In this document: piece after piece, positions 24,753 through 31,174 of the stretch
Numbering within the stretch: the stretch's first letter is position 1
Layout: every line of letters begins with the position of its first letter
Assembly (NCBI GenBank): GCA_964513275.1
Contig: CAZELN010000001.1
Span: 1-63,668 of the forward strand
DNA length: 63,668 nucleotides
From: UBA12478 sp964513275
GTDB taxonomy: Bacteria; Patescibacteriota; Patescibacteriia; UBA9934; GWF2-40-263
Reading direction: 5' to 3'
Notes under the pieces: model-generated
Seen by the model: only the letters and a program-made list of their open reading frames with translations
What the model was told of the DNA's origin: nothing
Database searches by the model: none
Made by a program: the position numbers and the translations under genes

Positions 24753-26351
24753 ATGTTAGTCACACTTAAAAAACCAACGGTCTTAATTGTAATCGATGGC
24801 TTTGGCGTAGCACCGGATGGGGAAGGCAACGCCATCACGCGCGCTGACACTCCACAGTACGATCGCCTCATCCGCACCTATCCCACCATGACCCTGCGCG
24901 CATCCGGCGAGGAGGTCGGTTTGAGTTGGGGCGAGATGGGGAATTCAGAAGTTGGACACTTGGCGATCGGCGCGGGGCGCGTGTATTACCAAATGTTTCC
25001 GCGGATCAACCGGGCGATGGAGGCTGGAGAGTTCGTGAGCAACCCCGCTTTTCTTCAGGCGTTTGAACATGTGAAGCAACAGGGAAGTCGGCTGCATCTT
25101 ATTGGAATGGTCTCGCAGGGGCGAGTCCATTCGATGGACACACATTGTCACGCACTCCTTCACGCCGCGAAAGAAGCGGGCATCAAGGAGGTATTCGTTC
25201 AAGCGATTCTTGATGGCCGTGACACGGTGTATAACGCGGGAATCGATTTTGTGACGACTCTCCAAGAAAAGATTCAGGAGATTGGCGTTGGGAAGATTGC
25301 CTCGCTGTGTGGACGCTACTACGCGATGGATCGAGATACTCGGTGGGATCGTATCCAGAAAGCCTACAATGCGATGGTTTTGGGAGAAGGGGCACAAGCC
25401 ACGGATCCACGGGAAGCGATCAAGGCGTCATATCAGAAGGAAGTGTATGACGAAGAATTCGAGCCTACCGTGATCGTGGACCCTTCGACAGGCTCAGGGC
25501 AGGGGATGCCGGTTGGACTCGTGCAAAACAACGATGCCGTGATTTTTTTCAACTTCCGCCCCGACCGCATGCGAGAGCTCTGCAAAGCGTTTGTTCTCCC
25601 AAGTTTTGATGGGTTCTCGCGTAAGGCAGTTACCAATCTGTTTCCCGTTACAATGGCTGAGTATGAAAAAGGGTTGCCGGTTGAGATTGCTTTTCCACCG
25701 GAAGTGATACAGAAAACGCTTGCCCAGGTTCTTTCCGAGCATGGTTTCACTCAACTCCATATTGCCGAGACGGAGAAATATGCGCACGTGACATTCTTTT
25801 TAAACGGAACAAAGGAGGAGCCGTTCCCCGGAGAACAGCGTGTCATTATTCCAAGTCCGAAAGTCGCGGCATACAACGAAGCGCCAGAAATGAGTGCAAG
25901 ACAAATCACCGAGCGTGTCATCAAAGAAATGCGTGAGAACAAGTTCGATTTTATCGTGATGAATTTTGCCAATCCGGACATGGTTGGACATACTGGCGAT
26001 GTTACGGCTGGGATCAAGGCGGTAGAGGTTGTTGACGAGTGTCTTGGGAAAATTGTCGATGAGACGCTGGCACGTGAAGGGCATGTATTTATTACCGCCG
26101 ACCACGGGAACGCCGAGGAGATGAAAAATTTACGAACCGGGGAGATGTATAAAGAACATGCGACCAATCCCGTTCCGTTTCTCATGATTGGACGAGAATT
26201 CGAAGGCCAGCCGTCGATCTCCGGCGAAGTGCCTGAAGGAGATTTGTCCCTCATGTCTCCTGTGGGCATGCTTGCCGATGTCGCCCCGACAATTCTCGCG
26301 GTGATGGGGATTGAGCAGCCGCCGGAGATGACGGGACAAGCGTTGATTTAG
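24753..26351 (+). CDS. gpmI: 2,3-bisphosphoglycerate-independent phosphoglycerate mutase, with a translated repeat
   Basis: A 532-residue alkaline-phosphatase-superfamily mutase. Metal site and nucleophile: LIVIDGFG at the start, then WGEMGNSEVGH (Ser nucleophile), HSMDTHCHAL, DGRDT, NFRPDRMRELCKAF, NFANPDMVGHTGD and ITADHGNAEEM. A short in-frame insertion VDPSTGSGQGMPVG coincides with a dispersed palindrome at 25481-25499, in a surface loop just before the VQNNDAVIFFNFR motif. It interconverts 3- and 2-phosphoglycerate. It starts 2 bases after eno. Confidence 0.96.
   Translation: MLVTLKKPTVLIVIDGFGVAPDGEGNAITRADTPQYDRLIRTYPTMTLRASGEEVGLSWGEMGNSEVGHLAIGAGRVYYQMFPRINRAMEAGEFVSNPAFLQAFEHVKQQGSRLHLIGMVSQGRVHSMDTHCHALLHAAKEAGIKEVFVQAILDGRDTVYNAGIDFVTTLQEKIQEIGVGKIASLCGRYYAMDRDTRWDRIQKAYNAMVLGEGAQATDPREAIKASYQKEVYDEEFEPTVIVDPSTGSGQGMPVGLVQNNDAVIFFNFRPDRMRELCKAFVLPSFDGFSRKAVTNLFPVTMAEYEKGLPVEIAFPPEVIQKTLAQVLSEHGFTQLHIAETEKYAHVTFFLNGTKEEPFPGEQRVIIPSPKVAAYNEAPEMSARQITERVIKEMRENKFDFIVMNFANPDMVGHTGDVTAGIKAVEVVDECLGKIVDETLAREGHVFITADHGNAEEMKNLRTGEMYKEHATNPVPFLMIGREFEGQPSISGEVPEGDLSLMSPVGMLADVAPTILAVMGIEQPPEMTGQALI
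25481..25499. repeat. CCCTTCGACAGGCTCAGGG palindrome inside gpmI
   Basis: A 19-bp imperfect palindrome, translated as DPSTGSG in the gpmI frame. It is the reverse-orientation relative of the CTGAGCTTGTC repeats at 10075 and 40082. Confidence 0.6.
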
Positions 26352-26352
26352 T

Positions 26353-27060
26353 ATGCGCGAAGAGATGGTGAAGGTGCTCAAGACGCTCAAAAAACGTTGG
26401 CCGAATCCTGGGGCGATGGAGATTGGGAATCCATATCAGAATCTCGTGGGAGTGATGTTGTCAGCGCGTACGCGCGATGAACAGGTGCTCAAGTTCGTGC
26501 CAGGATTTTTCAAAGCGTTTCCGACTGTTGAGAAACTTGCTGGTGCGACGACGAAACACATTGAGTCGAGAATCAATACGATTGGGATGTTCCGGCAGAA
26601 GGCGAAGAACCTCAAAAAGATGGCACAGCAGGTAGTGGAGAAGTTTGGTGGGATGATTCCCTCGACGATGGACGAGCTTGTGAGTCTTGCTGGTGTTGGT
26701 CGCAAGACGGCGAGCGTGGTGCTTGTGGCGAGTTTCAACACACCAGCCATCGCCGTGGACACACATGTGCATCGTGTGACAAATCGGTTAGGATGGGTAA
26801 AGACGAAGACGCCGCAGGAAACAGAGGAGGCGTTACTCAAACTTGTACCTGACCAGTACAAGCACACCGTCAATCAAGTCTTCGTCAAACACGGTCGCTA
26901 CATATGTATCGCCAAACCCCGGTGCTGGGCCTGTCCAGTTCGCGACCTGTGTGCGTACAAGAATAAAAATCTCGTCGCTCCCAAAAACGCTCAGGCGATC
27001 CTCAACGACATCGATCGCCGCGAGGATCTTCTGGAAGAATTTCGCCGTAAAGCCATATGA
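26353..27060 (+). CDS. nth: Endonuclease III (base-excision DNA glycosylase)
   Basis: A 235-residue HhH-GPD enzyme. It carries the HhH LVSLAGVGRKTASVVL with the catalytic Lys, then AVDTHVHRVTNRLG with the catalytic Asp, and a terminal iron-sulphur cluster motif CIAKPRCWACPVRDLC. The cysteine spacing is 5-2-5 rather than the 6-2-5 of E. coli Nth. It removes oxidised pyrimidines and nicks AP sites. It begins 1 base after the gpmI stop and overlaps the next gene by 4 bases (ATGA). Confidence 0.94.
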   Translation: MREEMVKVLKTLKKRWPNPGAMEIGNPYQNLVGVMLSARTRDEQVLKFVPGFFKAFPTVEKLAGATTKHIESRINTIGMFRQKAKNLKKMAQQVVEKFGGMIPSTMDELVSLAGVGRKTASVVLVASFNTPAIAVDTHVHRVTNRLGWVKTKTPQETEEALLKLVPDQYKHTVNQVFVKHGRYICIAKPRCWACPVRDLCAYKNKNLVAPKNAQAILNDIDRREDLLEEFRRKAI

Positions 27061-27590
27061 ACATCGACCACAAACTTTCTCACGACCTGTTCAACCTCGC
27101 TCGGTCTCACTGGCTCGGTCGACACGTGGCGATCCTTGCAGGTACGCATATCGTTTGGTTGATGCTTGGAGTTCTGTTGGCGGCCACGGCTTGGAACAAA
27201 GAAACGCTCGCATTTACCGTCGACCGTTTTACGCTCCTTCTTCTTGTCTTTTTATTACCAGCTTGGGGCATGACGATGTTGTTGTCCAAATTTGTGAATC
27301 GTGAACGGCCGTTCGAAGAGTTGGACGAGAAGCCGCTTATCGCTCCGTTTGTTCGTACGGCCTCGTTTCCGAGTGCCCATGCGACGCTTGCGTTTTCGAT
27401 GGCCGCGATCTGTCATTTGTTTTTCCCAAGTATGTTTCTTTACATGCTTGGGGCGGCTCTCGTGGTGGCACTTGGTCGTGTGGCTGCTGGACTCCACTTC
27501 TTTTCTGATATCATTGTTGGTGCGCTTGTGGGGTTTGGTGTAACACCTTACGCCATAGCTATTAGTATGGTGGCATTAGGCTATGACTAA
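27057..27590 (+). CDS. PAP2-superfamily membrane phosphatase
   Basis: A 177-residue polytopic protein with the three PAP2 motifs: KFVNRERPFE (KxxxxxxRP type), FPSAHATLAF (PSGH type, here PSAH), and GRVAAGLHFFSDIIVG (SRxxxGxHxxxDV type, with G for S). This family dephosphorylates lipid phosphates such as undecaprenyl pyrophosphate. A role in recycling the carrier lipid for cell-wall synthesis is likely given rodA, mltG and glycosyltransferases nearby, but the substrate is inferred. Confidence 0.88.
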   Translation: MNIDHKLSHDLFNLARSHWLGRHVAILAGTHIVWLMLGVLLAATAWNKETLAFTVDRFTLLLLVFLLPAWGMTMLLSKFVNRERPFEELDEKPLIAPFVRTASFPSAHATLAFSMAAICHLFFPSMFLYMLGAALVVALGRVAAGLHFFSDIIVGALVGFGVTPYAIAISMVALGYD

Positions 27591-28089
27591 AAAAATTGTG
27601 TGTGTTTCAGGAGGCTTTGATCCGATCCATGTCGGCCATGTTCGTTTGATTCAAGAAGCCGCGGCGCTTGGGGACGAGCTGGTCGTCATCATCAACAACG
27701 ATCACTGGCTCATGAAGAAGAAAGGCTATGTCTTTATGCCGCAGGATCAGCGTCGAGAGATCATTGAGGCGCTCAACGGCGTTTCGCGCGTCGTGTTCAC
27801 GGCGCATGAGCCGGGCTTTGAGGATCGTAGTGTCTGCCGCGAGCTTCGAGAAATTCGTCCGGACATTTTCGCGCAGGGCGGCGACCGCGATCTTACGGAC
27901 GCGCTCAATCCGAACTCGTCCCAAAATCCAGAGGCCAAGTTGTGCGCGGAGCTTGGAATCGAAATCGTCTACGGCGTTGGCCGAGGCGGTAAAGTACAGT
28001 CCAGTTCCTGGTTGACCGCGGAAGATCGGGATACACGCGACTGTTTCTGTGGTTCGGGATCTAAGTATCGTGAATGTCATGGGAAGTAA
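27583..28089 (+). CDS. Cytidylyltransferase-like nucleotidyltransferase with C-terminal SEC-C zinc motif
   Basis: A 168-residue protein. The N-terminal domain has the nucleotidyltransferase GGFDPIHVGHVRLIQEA with the HxGH motif (HVGH) and a distal ENRS-like region, as in glycerol-3-phosphate cytidylyltransferase or the HldE/RfaE adenylyltransferase. The last about 20 residues, DTRDCFCGSGSKYRECHGK, match the SEC-C motif (CxCGSGxxYxxCHG) known from SecA tails. This combination is uncommon. The frame overlaps the PAP2 gene by 8 bases. Substrate not determined. Confidence 0.82.
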   Translation: MTKKIVCVSGGFDPIHVGHVRLIQEAAALGDELVVIINNDHWLMKKKGYVFMPQDQRREIIEALNGVSRVVFTAHEPGFEDRSVCRELREIRPDIFAQGGDRDLTDALNPNSSQNPEAKLCAELGIEIVYGVGRGGKVQSSSWLTAEDRDTRDCFCGSGSKYRECHGK

Positions 28090-28090
28090 T

Positions 28091-29113
28091 ATGCTTCGAC
28101 TCATTGGAATTCTTTTTGGGATTGCGATGCTCGTGGGAATCGTGATGTCAGGATCGTATCTTTTCGACGCGTATTTCATTTCACCTGATGAGGATGTCCA
28201 AGCCGTGGAAGTCACCATCGAAGAAGGAACTTCCGTTGAAGCGATTGCGACGCAGCTTGAAGACCAGGGGATCATCACAAGCAAATTCTTTTTTAAAGTC
28301 TATACAAAACTTTCTGATGCGGTTCTTCAGGCTGGGACGTTTGAGTTGAAGCCTGAGATGAGTTTGCGATCCATCGTGCAAGAGCTCGGATATGCGGCTG
28401 CACAAGAAGTGCAAGTGACGATTCCGGAAGGGTATACGGTCGAGCAAATCGGTGAGGTGGTTGTAGAGGCACTGCCCGAGATTGCGTTAGCGGATTGGGA
28501 GTCGGTCGTGAGTGGATACGACCTTCGTCAGGTTGCTGGGATTGAAATTCTCAACGGGATTCCGACCGATCAAGGACTCGAGGGCTACTTGTTCCCAGAT
28601 ACGTATCGTTTTCGCGCGGATGCAAACGCGGCGACGGTCGTCGAAACGATGTTACTCACATTGAGTCGACGGCTCGCAGAGAACGATATTTCCATCCCTC
28701 GGAATTTGATATTTGAAGGAGGTCTTTCGTTTCATGAAATGCTTACGTTGGCTTCGATCGTTGAACGAGAGGTTCGTGATCCAGAAGATATGAAACGTGT
28801 TGCGGGCATTTTTTACACGCGCATGAAAATCGGCATGGCGCTGCAAGCGGACTCGACCGTGAATTATGTGACCGGTAAAAGCGATAGCGCTATTAGTCTC
28901 GAAGACAGCCGCATGAGCTCGCCCTACAATACGTATCAGAATCTCGGTCTTCCGCCCGGCCCTATTTCAAATCCTGGGATGAATGCGATTCTTGCCGTTT
29001 TGGATCCGGTCGACTCGGACTATCTATACTTCCTCACGACCCAGGACGGTGAGGTGATCTATGCTGAGTCATTTGATGAACATGTGGCAAACAAGTACCA
29101 ATATTTGAAGTAG
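28091..29113 (+). CDS. mltG: Endolytic murein transglycosylase MltG (YceG family)
   Basis: A 340-residue protein from the ATG at 28091, with an N-terminal membrane anchor (IGILFGIAMLVGIVMSGSYLF), a LysM-like region (VTIPEGYTVEQIGEVV) and the YceG catalytic domain. Key motifs are LASIVEREVRDPEDMKRVAGIFYTR (catalytic Glu), LQADSTVNYVTG, SPYNTYQNLGLPPGPISNPG and YLYFLT. MltG cleaves nascent glycan strands. It follows the nucleotidyltransferase after 1 base. Confidence 0.95.
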   Translation: MLRLIGILFGIAMLVGIVMSGSYLFDAYFISPDEDVQAVEVTIEEGTSVEAIATQLEDQGIITSKFFFKVYTKLSDAVLQAGTFELKPEMSLRSIVQELGYAAAQEVQVTIPEGYTVEQIGEVVVEALPEIALADWESVVSGYDLRQVAGIEILNGIPTDQGLEGYLFPDTYRFRADANAATVVETMLLTLSRRLAENDISIPRNLIFEGGLSFHEMLTLASIVEREVRDPEDMKRVAGIFYTRMKIGMALQADSTVNYVTGKSDSAISLEDSRMSSPYNTYQNLGLPPGPISNPGMNAILAVLDPVDSDYLYFLTTQDGEVIYAESFDEHVANKYQYLK

Positions 29114-29117
29114 AAGA

Positions 29118-29146
29118 TTGACGCTTTGTTCTTCTTTGTGTAATTT
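29118..29146 (+). promoter_or_regulatory. Predicted promoter of the orphan gene at 29.2 kb
   Basis: TTGACG (29118-29123), 17-base spacer, TAATTT (29141-29146). An 8-bp inverted repeat GACCCTCC (29147-29154) / GGAGGGTC (29170-29177) follows at once; its right arm contains the GGAGGG that would serve as Shine-Dalgarno. Confidence 0.6.
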
Positions 29147-29182
29147 GACCCTCCGGTGGATCTCTCCTTGGAGGGTCTCTTG

Positions 29183-30511
29183 TTGAGCGAACCATTCGAA
29201 TTCCGTTGGCCTGACCCCAAGAGTCCTGTTTTCGTGACACGCGATTTGACGCTCTTGCGTTCTTCTCGTCGTCGGAAAAAAGGACAACCCAAACCAGCAC
29301 CGCTGGTTCTCAAACAGATGAAGCTCATTGAGCTAATTCCACAGTGTCTCTACGAAGTGCCGGTCGGTGCTCACGAGTTTTCGGATCAGGTGCGTGAATT
29401 GCGTCCTGGACGAATTCTTTCCCGCAATCTGAAAGTCAGTGAGCGGCTCAATGGAGGATCGACCAAAGAGGAAGAGTTGCAGTGTTTTATCTCCTACGAT
29501 GGCGTGTACAAAGCGCGTCGGGGAGTCGGGCATGCGGATCGTCAGTATCACGCGCGGGAGATTCCGGCGAATCGAAAACTTGCGGGTACGCTCGACGAGT
29601 TGATGCGGACTTCCTGGGAGTTGCATAAGGTTGACGAGAATGGACGCCAGGCGTTTGTGCTCATCGCGGTTACGGCCGCCAAGGATTACGGCAAGCCCAT
29701 CGACGAGACCAAGCGCCGGGCGCAAGCTCGAACGCTCCAGGCTGGAACCCTCAAGGACACCATCGGCCGGTTCAATCCCGGCCGCATCCCGCTCATCTGT
29801 TTCGCCGGTGAGAACGAGATCGCCACCCGGATCCAGACGGTGCGCGGCATCGGTCGACGGATGAGTTTTCGCGAGGCGGTGCTCGAGCACTACATCGATC
29901 GTCTGCGCGAGATCGTGCTGGAAGTTTCCCGTTCCCAGCAGCATCGGCTGCGGGAAGAGTGGCTGGCTCCCACGCGTGAGCGTACGCCCAAGTTGGTGCG
30001 CCAAGAAGCAGAACGCTTTGAGGACGCCGCCCGGCGTTTGCGGGCGATCGTCTCCCGTCCGCTCTCTCGGTCGTTCAATCGCAGCGCGGATGATCTGGAC
30101 GCATCAGCACAGCTTCTGCGTGAAGCCGCGAACGGACGTAACGGGGACACGATCCTCAACGCCAAGGAGCTGATCGGTCAGGTGTTTCGCGCGACCGTTC
30201 AACAAGAGTGCCACTTGCGTCTGGAGGAAGTTCTCCTCTGGCTCGGCATCCTCGAGGATCGCGGTGAGAAACTCGAGGCTTCGCGCCAGCTCATGTGGCA
30301 CGAAGAACTGCGGTCTGTCCACCACAAGCTCGTCAGTGTGGAACCCGTGACCGGAAAGCGTTTGGAGCATGGCTTCAAAGGCCCGGTCCTCCAACGCGTG
30401 GTACCTCACGTGCATCTGGCCGACGCCTACCTCATGCGTGCCCTGTCCCAGGGTGGTCCCGACCTCGAGTCCATGAAGGACGAGCTCGACAAGGCCGTCG
30501 AACCGCTGTGA
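29183..30511 (+). CDS. Orphan hypothetical protein, GC-rich in its 3' two thirds
   Basis: I do not recognise this protein. I prefer the TTG at 29183 (GGAGGG 7 bases upstream); a GTG at 29156 is the alternative. About 442 residues: an N-terminal mixed alpha/beta part (RPGRILSRNLKVSERLNGGS, then CFISYDGVYKARRGVGHADRQYHARE) and a highly charged, mostly helical C-terminal half. The C-terminal half carries repeated Arg/Glu helices (RLREIVLEVSRSQQHRLREEW) and ends ESMKDELDKAVEPL. Base composition changes inside the gene: the first about 450 bases resemble the host, the rest is clearly richer in GC. It has its own promoter and a strong terminator, so it is a self-contained unit. Confidence 0.65.
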   Translation: MSEPFEFRWPDPKSPVFVTRDLTLLRSSRRRKKGQPKPAPLVLKQMKLIELIPQCLYEVPVGAHEFSDQVRELRPGRILSRNLKVSERLNGGSTKEEELQCFISYDGVYKARRGVGHADRQYHAREIPANRKLAGTLDELMRTSWELHKVDENGRQAFVLIAVTAAKDYGKPIDETKRRAQARTLQAGTLKDTIGRFNPGRIPLICFAGENEIATRIQTVRGIGRRMSFREAVLEHYIDRLREIVLEVSRSQQHRLREEWLAPTRERTPKLVRQEAERFEDAARRLRAIVSRPLSRSFNRSADDLDASAQLLREAANGRNGDTILNAKELIGQVFRATVQQECHLRLEEVLLWLGILEDRGEKLEASRQLMWHEELRSVHHKLVSVEPVTGKRLEHGFKGPVLQRVVPHVHLADAYLMRALSQGGPDLESMKDELDKAVEPL

Positions 30512-30543
30512 TCGCCGCGAAACTCGCGATCTACATTCAATGC

Positions 30544-30573
30544 CCGACCCCACGCCAGGGTCGGATTTTTTTT
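30544..30573 (+). terminator. Terminator of the orphan gene
   Basis: CCGACCC (30544-30550), loop CACGCCA, GGGTCGG (30558-30564), then A and eight Ts. Confidence 0.85.
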
Positions 30574-30578
30574 TACAG

Positions 30579-30599
30579 GTCGGGAGCGGGGCTCCCGAC
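30579..30599. repeat. Inverted repeat after the terminator
   Basis: GTCGGGAG-CGGGG-CTCCCGAC, a perfect 8-bp stem. The rest of 30600-30672 holds a weaker hairpin (ACCTT/AAGGT) and no gene. Confidence 0.5.
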
Positions 30600-30672
30600 T
30601 GGCTTGAGGTTTCTGCACCTTGGGACACATAAGGTTCAGGTGGACAGTTAATGGTTTTGGATGAAGGGTGCC

Positions 30673-30702
30673 GACAAAAGTTCGTATATACGAAAAAATG
30701 TC
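30673..30702. repeat. 30-bp palindromic site, copy 2
   Basis: GACAAAAG-TTCG-TATATA-CGAA-AAAATGTC: a nearly perfect palindrome with a TATATA centre. The arms match copy 1 at 7008-7037 at 22 of 30 positions overall, with all centre changes. Confidence 0.5.
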
Positions 30703-30737
30703 GTCAACCAAAAAGTCCCATATCCCGACTTGACCCC

Positions 30738-30779
30738 AAAATGAAAAACCCGCCGGCGCTCGAGTCGAGCTGTGGCGGG
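30738..30779 (-). terminator. Terminator of the small minus-strand gene
   Basis: On the minus strand CCCGCC...GGCGGG, with an inner GCTCG/CGAGC stem, is followed by TTTTTCATTTT. Confidence 0.75.
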
Positions 30780-30846
30780 CAGGCGAGCCGGTTGGCTCTT
30801 GTAGCGTGGGCTGGATGTTGGTTGACCAGGTTCGGACGCTGGTGGT

Positions 30847-31077
30847 TCATCCGCGGTCGGGGAACACTTCGTCGAGCAACTCGTGATATTGGAGAGCCAG
30901 ACGCAGATGACGCCCTCGCTCGGCGAGGTCTGCGCTGATCTCGGGGCGCTTGGGGGTGTCGGGGGTGTTCTGGTCGAGGTAGACGGCAAGGGCGTGGATC
31001 TCCTCGTCAGAGAGATCTTCTCCCGCCCTGGTGCGGGCGAGCAGGCTCTGGGCTTGAGTAGAGTCGAGGACGTTCAT
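30847..31077 (-). CDS. Small acidic GC-rich hypothetical protein
   Basis: A 76-residue helical protein, MNVLDSTQAQSLLARTRAGE then DLSDEEIHALAVYLDQN, with a Shine-Dalgarno AGGGAGA 5 bases upstream of the ATG. It belongs to no family I recognise. A near-consensus promoter and a strong terminator frame it, so it is a complete one-gene transcription unit. Its composition is like the other GC-rich orphans. Confidence 0.7.
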   Translation of the reverse strand: MNVLDSTQAQSLLARTRAGEDLSDEEIHALAVYLDQNTPDTPKRPEISADLAERGRHLRLALQYHELLDEVFPDRG

Positions 31078-31114
31078 GGATTCTCCCTACTGGCCATGAA
31101 TGAGCCAGGTCGAA

Positions 31115-31143
31115 ACCATAGATTATCTGAGGGGAAAGGTCAA
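31115..31143 (-). promoter_or_regulatory. Promoter of the small minus-strand gene
   Basis: On the minus strand TTGACC (31143-31138), 17-base spacer, TATGGT (31120-31115). Confidence 0.65.
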
Positions 31144-31174
31144 TCCAGTAAGCCTATGATAAAATACCGACTCT

